Source of the DNA: Pontivivens sp032464575
GTDB lineage: Bacteria; Pseudomonadota; Alphaproteobacteria; Rhodobacterales; Rhodobacteraceae
DNA length: 64,000 bases
Direction: 5' to 3'
Assembly (NCBI GenBank): GCA_032464575.1
Contig: JAWDKM010000001.1
Coordinates: forward strand, 639,787 to 703,786
Below are positions 1 to 8,029 of this stretch, one piece after another; the first letter of the stretch is position 1; each line of letters begins with the position of its first letter. The position numbers and the translations under genes were made by a program. The notes below the pieces were generated by a model. It was given only the letters and a program-made list of their open reading frames with translations, was not told the DNA's origin and did no database searches.

Positions 1-713
1 GCCGGTCGGGCGGTTCGGAGGGCGATCACGTGCTCGGCGCGGTCGGCGCCCATCTCGACCTCGGCCCGAACCTCAGGCCCGGGCTGATGCTTCAGCTCGA
101 TCACATGCGCGAGGAGAACGGGGAGGCGGAGACCGAAGGCAACGGTTGGCTCGCCGGACCCTACCTCATCGGCCGGGTCCCGCAATTGCCCCTCTACTAC
201 GAGGCGCGGACCCTGTGGGGCGGCAGCCGCAACGAGACGACGCCGCTGGGCACCTTCACCGACACGTTCGACACCGACCGGTTCCTCGCCCTGTTCCGCC
301 TCGCCGGGCAGGTGGGGGTGGAGACCGCGACGCTGATCCCGAGCGTGTCGGCCGCCTACGTCTCCGACGAGCAGGAGGCCTACGAGAACGCGCTGGGCGC
401 GCGGGTGCCCGAGCAGTCCGTCTCGACCCGCGAGTTCACCGCTGGGCTCGACATCTCCGTGCCGGTCGACTTCGACGCGGGGCGCTGGACATTCGGCGGT
501 GGGGTGACGGCGATCCACGCGCGCACCGATGCGACCGGTGCCGCGCGCGGCGTGGTGCCGCCGCAGGATGGCGGGCGCGGACGCCTGAGCCTCTCGGCCG
601 AGACGGGTTCGCTGCTTCGCGGTGCGCTTTCGCTGTCGGGTTTCTTCGACGGCATAGGGGCGCCGGACTACGAGGCCTACGGTGCCTCGCTCAGCTACGA
701 CTGGCGGTTCTGA
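1..713 (+). CDS. Autotransporter-type outer-membrane beta-barrel domain, 3' part only
   Basis: The reading frame is open from the first bases of the window, so the true start lies outside it; the first in-frame candidate (GTG at 30) is not a credible gene start. The visible 230 or so residues alternate polar and hydrophobic stretches and end in Tyr-Asp-Trp-Arg-Phe. A terminal aromatic residue is the BAM-complex signal typical of outer-membrane barrels, and the pattern fits the C-terminal translocator of an autotransporter or a related barrel. The passenger, if any, is not visible. The stop overlaps the convergent downstream gene by 19 bp. Family assignment rests on composition and the terminal residue, so the exact family is uncertain. 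Confidence 0.6.
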   Translation, partial: RSGGSEGDHVLGAVGAHLDLGPNLRPGLMLQLDHMREENGEAETEGNGWLAGPYLIGRVPQLPLYYEARTLWGGSRNETTPLGTFTDTFDTDRFLALFRLAGQVGVETATLIPSVSAAYVSDEQEAYENALGARVPEQSVSTREFTAGLDISVPVDFDAGRWTFGGGVTAIHARTDATGAARGVVPPQDGGRGRLSLSAETGSLLRGALSLSGFFDGIGAPDYEAYGASLSYDWRF

Positions 714-2389
714 CCCTCGGGCGCCCCCGACGCGAGCTCGGCGAGGAAGGCATGCACCGCGCTGATGCAGACCGACCCCTCGCCGACGCCCGAGGCCACC
801 CGCTTGACCGAGCCGGACCGGACATCGCCCACCGCGAAGATCCCCGGCACCGAGGTCTGGAACGGCGAGCTGCCGTCGCGCCCCGTCAGCACGAAGCCCT
901 TGTCGTCGAGATCGACGCAGTCGTCCATCCACGCGGTGTTGGGTACCGCGCCGATCATGACGAAGACGTTGCTGATGTCCCGCGTCACCGCGTCCCCCGT
1001 CCCGTTGGTCCACGTGACCTGTTGCAGCGTGCGGTCGCCGTGCAGCCGCGTGAGCTCGGCATTGGTGTGCAGCGTGATGCGGCGCGATTCCTCGATCCGG
1101 CTCACGAGGTAGTCCGACATGCTCGCGGCCAGGTTCGGCCCGCGCACCAGCATGTGCACGTGATTGGCGTGGGAGGACAGGAACACCGCCGCCTGCCCGG
1201 CGGAGTTGCCGCCCCCCACCACGACCACGTCGGTGCCCGCGCAGAACTGCGCCTCCAGCGCGGTCGCGGCGTAGTGAATGCTCTGCCCCTCGTAGGCCTC
1301 GTAGTCGTCGAGCTCGAGGCTGCGATAGGTCGCGCCGCAGGCGAGGATCACGGCGCGGGCGCGGATGTCGGAGCGGACCTGCGTGTTGATCGTGATGATG
1401 CCGCCGTCGCGCCGGATGCCGGAGGCGTCGTGCGCGATGGCGAATTTCGCGCCGAACTTCTGGCCCTGGATCCAGGCCCGGCCTGCCAGCGCCTGGCCCG
1501 AGATGCCGGTGGGAAAGCCCAGATAGTTCTCGATGCGTGAGCTGGTGCCCGCCTGACCGCCCGGCGCCTCGGCCTCGATGACGATGGTATCCAGCGCCTC
1601 GGACGCGCCGTAGACGCAGGCAGAGAGCCCGGCCGGACCGGCCCCGACGACGGCCAGGTCGTAGACATGATCGGGGTCGAACTCCTCGGTCAGGCCCAGC
1701 CTGTCGGCGAGCTCCGAGGTGGTGGGGTTGAAGAAGACGTCGCCATCGGGCGTGCGCACGACCGGTCCGCTGGCGGGATCGAGACCGCTGTCGCCGAGCA
1801 GCCGGCGCGCCGCATCGCTGTCGGCCTCCAGCCGTTCGACCGGGTAGCCGTTGCGCATCAGGAAGCGGTTGATGCGGATCAGGTCGCGGTCGTTGCGCGG
1901 GCCGAGCAGCGTGACGCCCGCCTCCGAATGCACGATGAAGGCGGTGCGGCGCAGGATGAAGGCGCGCATGACGATCTCGCCGACGTCCTGCTCGGTGCTC
2001 GACATCCGGCGGAACTGTTCGCGGGTCAGGCGCAGCAGGCGGCTCGGCCCGCCGGTGCGCCCGCCCACGAGGATCTTGCGCTTGTTGAAGAGGTCGAGCT
2101 CACCGGTGAACTGGTGCCGTCCGTGGGTGGTGATGATGACAGGCTCGCCCGCGTCGTCGAGGTCGTAGATCTCCACGCTGCCCTCCAGGACGACGAAGAA
2201 GTCGACGCCGCGCTGGCCGCGTTCGAAGAGAACGGTGCCCGAGGACATGTCCTCGACCGCGCCGTAGTCAGTCAGCCGGGCGACCTGATCGTCGGTGAGA
2301 ACCGGAAAGGTCTGCTGCTCGCGCGCGTAGGGATCGGTGGCGCTGACGGACTGGCGCGCGCCCTCGATGGCGGTTGCATCCTTGCTCAT
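695..2389 (-). CDS. Cyclic-nucleotide-binding domain / thioredoxin-reductase-like FAD protein lacking the CxxC
   Basis: A 564-residue fusion. Residues about 28-145 form a cNMP-binding fold. Residues 155-235 look like a glutaredoxin/thioredoxin-like domain. Residues 243-560 are a thioredoxin-reductase-type flavoprotein with the FAD motif VVGAGPAGLSA, the NAD(P) motif VVVVGGGNSAGQAA and the late FAD motif GIFAVGDVRSG. Where thioredoxin reductase has CATC, this protein has Tyr-Ala-Ala-Thr (about residues 373-376), so the redox-active disulfide is absent and it should not reduce thioredoxin by the classical route. It may be an NAD(P)H-FAD oxidoreductase gated by a nucleotide or acting as a sensor. 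It is transcribed alone, and the 140 bp upstream show nothing distinctive. Confidence 0.85.
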   Translation of the reverse strand: MSKDATAIEGARQSVSATDPYAREQQTFPVLTDDQVARLTDYGAVEDMSSGTVLFERGQRGVDFFVVLEGSVEIYDLDDAGEPVIITTHGRHQFTGELDLFNKRKILVGGRTGGPSRLLRLTREQFRRMSSTEQDVGEIVMRAFILRRTAFIVHSEAGVTLLGPRNDRDLIRINRFLMRNGYPVERLEADSDAARRLLGDSGLDPASGPVVRTPDGDVFFNPTTSELADRLGLTEEFDPDHVYDLAVVGAGPAGLSACVYGASEALDTIVIEAEAPGGQAGTSSRIENYLGFPTGISGQALAGRAWIQGQKFGAKFAIAHDASGIRRDGGIITINTQVRSDIRARAVILACGATYRSLELDDYEAYEGQSIHYAATALEAQFCAGTDVVVVGGGNSAGQAAVFLSSHANHVHMLVRGPNLAASMSDYLVSRIEESRRITLHTNAELTRLHGDRTLQQVTWTNGTGDAVTRDISNVFVMIGAVPNTAWMDDCVDLDDKGFVLTGRDGSSPFQTSVPGIFAVGDVRSGSVKRVASGVGEGSVCISAVHAFLAELASGAPEGQNRQS

Positions 2390-2530
2390 GCGGCCCTCCT
2401 GCCAAGTCCATGTCGGCGAGGGCCAATGGGATCGCCACTGCCTCGGCCCCTCTGAGCTAGATACGGCGGGGGCGGAGTCAACCGGGCGGCGAAGCGTCCC
2501 TTCCCTGGGGGGCGGGTCGGAGGCGGCCCG

Positions 2531-2887
2531 TCAGTAGTTGCCGTCGAGCAGGAGGTGGTCATGGCCGATCTCCTCCAGCCCGGCCGCGATCTCGTCCGCC
2601 GCCAGCGGCTGGGCGACGATGTAGTCGAAGCAGGGTCCGGTGTGGCGGTCCTCGGCGAGGGCGACGGCCTCGTCCCACTCGTCCTCGCCGAAGTCGCCGC
2701 GGCCGATCCAGAGGAGGGCCACCAGCTCGTGCTGCTGATCGCGGTCGAGGGAGGCGATCTCGGCCTGCAGCTCGTTGCGGCGCAAGTCGGCCCCCTCCTC
2801 CGGCGGCAGATCCTCGCCCGCGCCGAGCGCGCGAAGCTGCTGGATCATGGTGCGCATGGCTTCGGGTGGAATCGTGAGGTCCTTCAT
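2531..2887 (-). CDS. DUF3775 domain protein
   Basis: A 118-residue acidic soluble protein of the DUF3775 type. The recognisable core is the stretch around LLWIGRGDFGEDEWDEAVAL, which tolerates few changes among alphaproteobacterial homologues. Function is unknown. Its ATG overlaps the stop of the upstream membrane-protein gene in an ATGA arrangement, so the two are translationally coupled and probably serve one process. No catalytic motif is visible. Confidence 0.75.
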   Translation of the reverse strand: MKDLTIPPEAMRTMIQQLRALGAGEDLPPEEGADLRRNELQAEIASLDRDQQHELVALLWIGRGDFGEDEWDEAVALAEDRHTGPCFDYIVAQPLAADEIAAGLEEIGHDHLLLDGNY

Positions 2888-4080
2888 GTGCGGCGCCCCT
2901 CCTTCGGCTCCATCATCTCATCGTGCTCGTCGGGGTCGACGCCCGGCATGGCGGCGCGCAGCACCCCTTCGGTGATCGCGCCCACGCCGAAGAAGACGAT
3001 GGCGAAGTTCGCGACCCAGCCGACCACCGGGATGAAGTTGAGAAGCGCCGCCCCCGTGATCGCGCCCGCCAGCACCGCGATGCGCGCGGGCAGCGACGGG
3101 TCGTCGCCAAGCCCGCCGGCGCGGGCCAGCGCCATGGCGATCACGTAGGCGCCCAGGAGGTATCCCAGCACCCAGCCCAGCACGACGCCGAGCAGCGCGA
3201 TGGGCACCAGCGGAATGCCGACGACGCTGATCGCCGAGATCGGGATCAGCCCGACCAGCGTCGAGAACCCGATGACGCCCAGCAGGACCGTGAGCCACGG
3301 CCGGTTCAGCGCCATCCGGCGCATGACCGCCACCCGGCCGGGCGCGAGCGCGAGGAAGGTCGCGCCGAGCGCCAGCAGGAAGCCGAGCGTGACGAGGTAG
3401 CCGCCGATGATGGTGAAGGTGGAGGGGCCCTGGGGCAGCCCTTCCCACCCGATCTCGTCAAGGTCGGGCCAGCTCTCCGCATCGAAATCGACATAGGTGA
3501 TGCGGCCCGCGGGGACGACTTCGGTCGGCACGGCCACCTGCTCGGGCGTGGACAGCATCAGCGTGCCGTCGATCCGCGCATCGGGGCCGAAGGTGACGGA
3601 GCCCGCATTGATCAGCACGTCGCCCGAGACCGGTCCGTCGAGATGCGCCTCGCCCGCGGAGACGAAGAGCGTCCCGCCCGTGGTGCCGCGCAACGTGGCG
3701 GACCCGGCGAAGACGCGAAGGCTGCCGTTCACGCTCGCATCCGTATCGACGGTGACGGACATGCCCGCGAGCAGCGCGTCGCGTCCGGCCGCACCGCTCA
3801 GCACCACCTGCCCGCCGGCCGCGACGATGTCGCCCGCGACCCGCGCGGGGATGTCGACCGCGAAGGCGCTGGCGTAGAGGTCCTCGGCCACCGTGCCGAC
3901 GATCCGCGTGCGCGCGCCTGCGATCATCAGGTCGCCGGGGATCGTTTCGGTCTGCTCGACCCGCCCGCCGGCGACGAACCGGTCCTGGCCGAGCTGCGTC
4001 TCCACAGCGTCGGCCGGCGCGACGGACGGGCTGCACAGGAGCACGAGGGCCGCAAGGGTCTGCAGGGCAAGGCGTTTCAT
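2884..4080 (-). CDS. Exported bactofilin-like (polymer-forming) protein with C-terminal membrane domain
   Basis: The start is taken at the ATG preceded by AGGAGAG, giving 398 residues; a longer frame reaching 4149 lacks a good ribosome site. It has an N-terminal signal peptide (MKRLALQTLAALVLLCSPSV). Residues about 25-185 are short beta-helical repeats rich in Gly, Asp, Val and Ala (GDLMIAGA, GDIVAAGGQVVLSGAAG), as in bactofilins and polymer-forming cytoskeletal proteins. About five hydrophobic segments follow, and the tail is acidic. It probably sits in the inner membrane with the repeats periplasmic. It is the first gene of a two-gene unit with the DUF3775 gene. A TTGAC-N4-GTCAA palindrome lies 56-69 bp upstream of the start. 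Confidence 0.75.
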   Translation of the reverse strand: MKRLALQTLAALVLLCSPSVAPADAVETQLGQDRFVAGGRVEQTETIPGDLMIAGARTRIVGTVAEDLYASAFAVDIPARVAGDIVAAGGQVVLSGAAGRDALLAGMSVTVDTDASVNGSLRVFAGSATLRGTTGGTLFVSAGEAHLDGPVSGDVLINAGSVTFGPDARIDGTLMLSTPEQVAVPTEVVPAGRITYVDFDAESWPDLDEIGWEGLPQGPSTFTIIGGYLVTLGFLLALGATFLALAPGRVAVMRRMALNRPWLTVLLGVIGFSTLVGLIPISAISVVGIPLVPIALLGVVLGWVLGYLLGAYVIAMALARAGGLGDDPSLPARIAVLAGAITGAALLNFIPVVGWVANFAIVFFGVGAITEGVLRAAMPGVDPDEHDEMMEPKEGRRT

Positions 4081-4135
4081 CGCAACTCTCCTGATCGCTT
4101 CGATCAAGGGATGCGCCTTTCGGGGCGTCCGGGCT

Positions 4136-4149
4136 TTGACCGGTGTCAA
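4136..4149. promoter_or_regulatory. FNR/FixK-type palindrome TTGAC-CGGT-GTCAA
   Basis: A perfect 14-bp palindrome matching TTGA-N6-TCAA, the consensus of FNR/FixK/FnrL regulators. It lies upstream of the bactofilin-like gene and beyond the 3' end of the aminotransferase gene, so the former is the likely target. Binding is inferred, not shown. Confidence 0.5.
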
Positions 4150-4170
4150 CTCGCGGTCATGGACGTGAGG

Positions 4171-5340
4171 TCAGCGACCCTCCACCGCATCGACGATCAG
4201 GGCGCCGATCTCCCGGCATTGGGCGACGGAGAAGGTGAGCGGCAGCCGCATGTCCATCAGCGTCGAGAGGATCGCGTCGGTGCGCGGCAGGTCCTGCGGG
4301 ACGATGTAGCGCCAGCTCCGGTGGGCCGAGGTGAAGCCGGCGGGGTGCTGCGCGCCGAACCATTTCAGCTCCACCCCCCGCTCCGCCGCGCGGGCGAGCA
4401 GGTCCTCGGGCGCCACGCCCGCGACCTGAAACTGGATCGAGCTGCCGACGCGCAGGGCGGCGGCCGGAGCCTCCGGCAGACGGATCGCGCGGCTGCGGGC
4501 CAGCTCCTCGCGCACCGCCGCCTCCCGCTCCACCCAGCGGCTCACATTGGCGTCGAGCTGGGCGAGCTGCGGCAGCAGGATCGCGGCGCGCAGGTTGTCC
4601 ATGCGCGCCGACATGTTGGGTGTGTCGAGTGCCAGGTCGGCGAAGGCTTCCGGCCCCGGCACCGCTCCGTGTCGCCCGTAGAGCATGTAGGAGCCAGAGA
4701 GGATCACGGCGCGCGCCATCACTTCCGGATCGCGGCTCGTGAGAAACCCGCCCTCGCCGGAGTTCATGTGCTTGTAGGTCTGGGTCGAGAAGCACGCGAT
4801 CCGTCCGAAATTGCCGCTGAGCGTGCCGTTCCAGCGCGCGCCCATCGTGTGGGCGCAATCCTCGATGACGGTCAGGTCGTAGGCCCGCGCCACCTCCATC
4901 AGCGCATCCATGTCGGCGAGGTGTCCGCGCATGTGCGAGAGAAGGAGCACCCGCGCCCGTCCCGCCTTCGCCGCAAGGTCGTCGAGGTCGATGACCAGAT
5001 CCTCGGTGGTCTCGACCAGAACCGGGCGGCCGCCGACGGCCGCGATGGCGCCCGGCACGGGGGCGAGGGTGAAGCCGTTGGTCAGCACCGCATCGCCGGG
5101 CTGCACGCCGACCGCGCGCAAGGCGATCTGCATCGCCTGCCCGCCCGACGTGACGGCGAGGCAATAGGGCACGCCCTGCCAGTCGGCGTAGGCCCGCTCC
5201 AGCCGCGCGGCCGCCCCGCTCTCGTCCGCGGCCACGTTGTAGCGGTGCAGGCGGCCGCTGCGCATGACCTCGACGGCGGCGGCGATCGCCTCCTCGGGCA
5301 ACGGCTCCTGCTGGGTGAAGCTGCCGGCGAAGCGTTTCAT
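4171..5340 (-). CDS. DegT/DnrJ/EryC1/StrS-family PLP aminotransferase
   Basis: 389 residues with fold-type I PLP aminotransferase features: a Gly/Ser-rich cofactor segment (LAVTSGGQAMQIALRAVG), the Asp-Cys-Ala-His segment that contacts the pyridine (VIEDCAHTMG), and the Schiff-base lysine in STQTYKHMNSGEGG. Relatives transaminate keto-sugars or similar carbonyls, so the substrate cannot be named. Its start overlaps the stop of the LacI regulator gene by 4 bp (ATGA), so it is co-expressed with that regulator and divergent from the dehydrogenase/transporter operon. This suggests it handles the same or a related nutrient. Confidence 0.85.
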   Translation of the reverse strand: MKRFAGSFTQQEPLPEEAIAAAVEVMRSGRLHRYNVAADESGAAARLERAYADWQGVPYCLAVTSGGQAMQIALRAVGVQPGDAVLTNGFTLAPVPGAIAAVGGRPVLVETTEDLVIDLDDLAAKAGRARVLLLSHMRGHLADMDALMEVARAYDLTVIEDCAHTMGARWNGTLSGNFGRIACFSTQTYKHMNSGEGGFLTSRDPEVMARAVILSGSYMLYGRHGAVPGPEAFADLALDTPNMSARMDNLRAAILLPQLAQLDANVSRWVEREAAVREELARSRAIRLPEAPAAALRVGSSIQFQVAGVAPEDLLARAAERGVELKWFGAQHPAGFTSAHRSWRYIVPQDLPRTDAILSTLMDMRLPLTFSVAQCREIGALIVDAVEGR

Positions 5341-6344
5341 GGGGCAGGCTCCGCCGTCGTCTCCCGCACGATGAGGCGCGGGGTCAGTTTGTGGGAGGGA
5401 GGCGGCGTTCCGCCCTCGACCGCGGCGATCAGGGCCGCGGCGATCAGATCGCCCATCTCGACGGCGGGGACATGCATGGTGGTGAGCGCCGGCGCCATCT
5501 CGGCCGAGAGGGTGAGGTTGTCGAAGCCGGTCACGGCGAGATCCTGCGGGATCCGCACCCCGGCGGATTGCGCAGCGAGAATGGCGCCGAGCGCGATGGT
5601 GTCGTTGCCGCAGATCACCGCCGTGGGCTTCGTCGCGAGCAGCCGGGGCAGTGCCGCGCGCGCGTCCCGGATCGAGTAGGCGACCTCGGCCAGGCGGTCG
5701 GGCCGCAGCTCCAGCCCGTGATGGACGAGCCGCGCGCGGACGCCCGCGACCCGGTCCCGCGCCCGGTCGTTGGCCTGCGTGTTCGCGGCCAGCATGGCGA
5801 TCTCGCGATGGCCGCGCTCAACGAGGTGATCGACCAGCGGATGCATGGCCGCCGCATTGTCGAAGCCGACATTGGCCGTGCCCGGCTGCGGGTCGAAGCT
5901 CCAGCCGCAGACATGCAGCAGGCCGGTCTTCTTCAGCAGGTCCTGCGCCGCGGGCGCGCGGTGGTTGCCGACCAGCATCAGGCCGTCGACCCCGCGCTCG
6001 ACCATGCGGCGGATGAGTTCGGTCTCCAGATCGGGGTCATAGTTAGAGATCGCGATCAGCAACGTGTAGCTTCGTGCCCGTGCCGCCTCCTCCAGCGCGT
6101 TCACCCCTTCGGCGAAGATCGCGTTCTTCAGCGTCGGGATGATCGCGCCCAGCGTGCGGGACCGGCGGGTCGCGAGGCTCCGTGCGGCGACGTCGGGGAT
6201 GTAGCCGAGCTCGCCCATGGCCGCCTCGACGCGGATGCGCACATCGTCGCGCACGAGGTCGGACCCGTTGAGCACCCGGCTCACCGTCGCGGTGGAGACC
6301 CCTGCCCGCCGCGCAACGTCGAGTTGTGTAACCTGCCGTGCCAA
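5337..6344 (-). CDS. LacI/GalR-family transcriptional regulator
   Basis: 335 residues. The N-terminal helix-turn-helix (residues about 5-27, STATVSRVLNG) and hinge (YIPDVAARSLATRRSRTLG) are canonical. Residues 60-330 form a periplasmic-binding-protein-like effector domain with the typical GFDN segment near residue 265. The gene faces the transporter/dehydrogenase operon across about 100 bp holding two LacI-type palindromes, so it is probably the local repressor, regulating its own unit (with the aminotransferase) and the divergent operon. The effector is unknown but is expected to be the transported compound or a product of it. Confidence 0.9.
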   Translation of the reverse strand: MARQVTQLDVARRAGVSTATVSRVLNGSDLVRDDVRIRVEAAMGELGYIPDVAARSLATRRSRTLGAIIPTLKNAIFAEGVNALEEAARARSYTLLIAISNYDPDLETELIRRMVERGVDGLMLVGNHRAPAAQDLLKKTGLLHVCGWSFDPQPGTANVGFDNAAAMHPLVDHLVERGHREIAMLAANTQANDRARDRVAGVRARLVHHGLELRPDRLAEVAYSIRDARAALPRLLATKPTAVICGNDTIALGAILAAQSAGVRIPQDLAVTGFDNLTLSAEMAPALTTMHVPAVEMGDLIAAALIAAVEGGTPPPSHKLTPRLIVRETTAEPAP

Positions 6345-6397
6345 GTGTCGAATTCCGTGAAGCGTGGACGCTCAAGATAACCCTTGCTCGACTCGAT

Positions 6398-6411
6398 TGT
6401 ACACGCTTACA
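6398..6411. promoter_or_regulatory. LacI-family operator 1 (TGTACACGCTTACA)
   Basis: A 14-bp imperfect palindrome with the central CG expected of LacI/GalR operators. It differs at two positions from the symmetric core TGTAAGCGCTTACA. It sits in the divergent promoter region next to a regulator of that family. Confidence 0.65.
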
Positions 6412-6418
6412 GTAATGA

Positions 6419-6432
6419 TGTAAGCGCATACA
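6419..6432. promoter_or_regulatory. LacI-family operator 2 (TGTAAGCGCATACA)
   Basis: A second copy with one mismatch to the same symmetric core, starting 21 bp after operator 1, about two helical turns, so bound dimers would lie on the same face. Together the sites form a larger near-perfect inverted repeat just upstream of the first permease start, where binding would block transcription or early elongation. Confidence 0.7.
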
Positions 6433-6443
6433 ACGGAGATTTC

Positions 6444-7253
6444 ATGCTCACAGGCGCGATGGAGAAGCGGACACCCTGGGGGCGGTTCGTCACGCGGTCC
6501 TCCCTGACCGGTGTGCTGACGATCCTCGGCGTGCTGGTGCTCTGGTACCTCCTGACGAGCGTCACGGGCATTGTGAACGAGTTCCGCTTCCCCTCGCCCG
6601 AGGGCTTCGTCGCGGCGTTCGGGCGGCTGGCGGTCGACGGCTACGCGGGGGGCACGCTGGTCGAGCAGACCCTGCAAAGCCTGTGGCTGGTCGTGACCGG
6701 CTTCCTGACCGCGATCGCCGTGGGCGTGCCGCTGGGCTTCATCATGGGCTACGACAAGCGGGCAGAGGCGTTCTTCAACCCCGTCTTCCTGCTGTTGCGG
6801 CCCATTCCGCCGCTCGCATGGATCCCGCTCGCCATCGTCTGGCTGGGACTGAGCGATGCGTCGAAGATCATGGTGATCTTCGTCTCCGCCTTCGTGCCGT
6901 CGGTCATCAACACCTATACCGGAACCCGCAACGTGAAGAAGACGCTGGTGGAGGCCGCGCGCGTCCATGGCGCAGGCGAGATGCGGCTGATCCGGGAGGT
7001 CTACCTGCCCGACGCTGCCCCGATGATCTTCACCGGGCTGCGGCTGTCGCTGCAGGCGAGCTGGACCACGCTGGTCGCGGCCGAGCTGGTCGGCGCCTTC
7101 CTCGGCCTCGGCCGCGTGCTCCAGACCGCCTATCGCGACGTGAACACCGCGATGATCCTGGTGGCGATGGTCTGCATCGCGGTGGCAGGCGCGCTCACGA
7201 CCCGGCTGCTCGCCGCAGTCGAAAAGCGCGTGATCCGCTGGAGGGAGGTCTGA
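6444..7253 (+). CDS. ABC transporter permease, SsuC/TauC type (first)
   Basis: 269 residues from the ATG preceded by GGAG; the frame opens earlier at 6384 but that would run through both operators. A binding-protein-dependent permease of the sulfonate/nitrate/taurine class: about six membrane segments and the EAA cytoplasmic loop at EAARVHGAGEMRLIREVYLPDAAP, which contacts the ATPase. It is first in a seven-gene operon and overlaps the next permease by one base (TGATG), so the two presumably form a heterodimeric channel. Confidence 0.9.
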   Translation: MLTGAMEKRTPWGRFVTRSSLTGVLTILGVLVLWYLLTSVTGIVNEFRFPSPEGFVAAFGRLAVDGYAGGTLVEQTLQSLWLVVTGFLTAIAVGVPLGFIMGYDKRAEAFFNPVFLLLRPIPPLAWIPLAIVWLGLSDASKIMVIFVSAFVPSVINTYTGTRNVKKTLVEAARVHGAGEMRLIREVYLPDAAPMIFTGLRLSLQASWTTLVAAELVGAFLGLGRVLQTAYRDVNTAMILVAMVCIAVAGALTTRLLAAVEKRVIRWREV

Positions 7254-8029
7254 TGCGGCGCGAGTATGGCCCGCTCTGGCCCTGGTCCGTCGCGGGTCTC
7301 GTCCTGTTCTTCGGCATCTGGCAGGGGGTCGTCTCCGCCGGGCTGGTCTCGAACTTCGTCCTGCCCTCGCCCGTCGAAGTCATCGACCGCACGATCACCC
7401 TGATGGGCCGTCCCTTCGCGGGCTTCACCTTGCAGGAGCACCTGCTGTCGAGCTTCGGCCGCTTCATGGGTGGCTTCGCGCTGGCCGCGATCATCGGCGT
7501 GCCGCTGGGCCTGATGATGGGGCGCTTCCGGCTGCTGGAGGACATCGTCACCCCGCTTTTCGAGGGTTACCGGTACGTCGCACCCCTTGCCTGGGTGCCC
7601 TTCGCGGCGCTCTGGTTCGGGACGGGCATCGGCGGGCCGATCATGGTGATCTTCACCGGAGCCTTCGCGCCCTGCGTCATCAATGCCTATCGCGGCGCGC
7701 GCCTGGTGGACATGCACCTGATCGAGGCGGCGCAGACCCATGGGGCGAGCGAGTTCCGCATCGCGCGCGAGGTGCTTCTGCCCGGCGCCCTGCCGTCGAT
7801 CACCGCGGGCCTGCGCATCGCCGCGGGCCTCGGCTGGCAGTCGCTGATCGGGGCGGAACTGATCGTGGTGTCCTCCGGCATCGGCTACGTGATGGTGCAG
7901 GGCCAGTCGAACCTGAGCCCGTCCACGGTGATGACCGCGATGCTCGTGATCGGCCTCACCGGCCTTGCCATCGATTACGCGCTGCGCCTGGTGGAGGCGC
8001 GCGTCCGGGCCAAGTGGGAGGGCGCATGA
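7253..8029 (+). CDS. ABC transporter permease, SsuC/TauC type (second)
   Basis: 258 residues, homologous to the preceding gene. It has the EAA loop (EAAQTHGASEFRIAREVLLPGALP) and about six membrane segments. The ATG overlaps the upstream stop by one base and its own stop overlaps the ATPase start (ATGA). Most SsuABC systems use a permease homodimer; two adjacent, similar but non-identical permease genes indicate a heterodimer here. Confidence 0.9.
   Translation: MRREYGPLWPWSVAGLVLFFGIWQGVVSAGLVSNFVLPSPVEVIDRTITLMGRPFAGFTLQEHLLSSFGRFMGGFALAAIIGVPLGLMMGRFRLLEDIVTPLFEGYRYVAPLAWVPFAALWFGTGIGGPIMVIFTGAFAPCVINAYRGARLVDMHLIEAAQTHGASEFRIAREVLLPGALPSITAGLRIAAGLGWQSLIGAELIVVSSGIGYVMVQGQSNLSPSTVMTAMLVIGLTGLAIDYALRLVEARVRAKWEGA

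Noticed and set aside
2923..5679. 918-codon open frame on the plus strand opposite the bactofilin-like, aminotransferase and LacI genes
   Set aside because: Spans three well-supported minus-strand genes with recognisable motifs; composition (Arg, His, Gly) is that of an antisense GC-rich frame.
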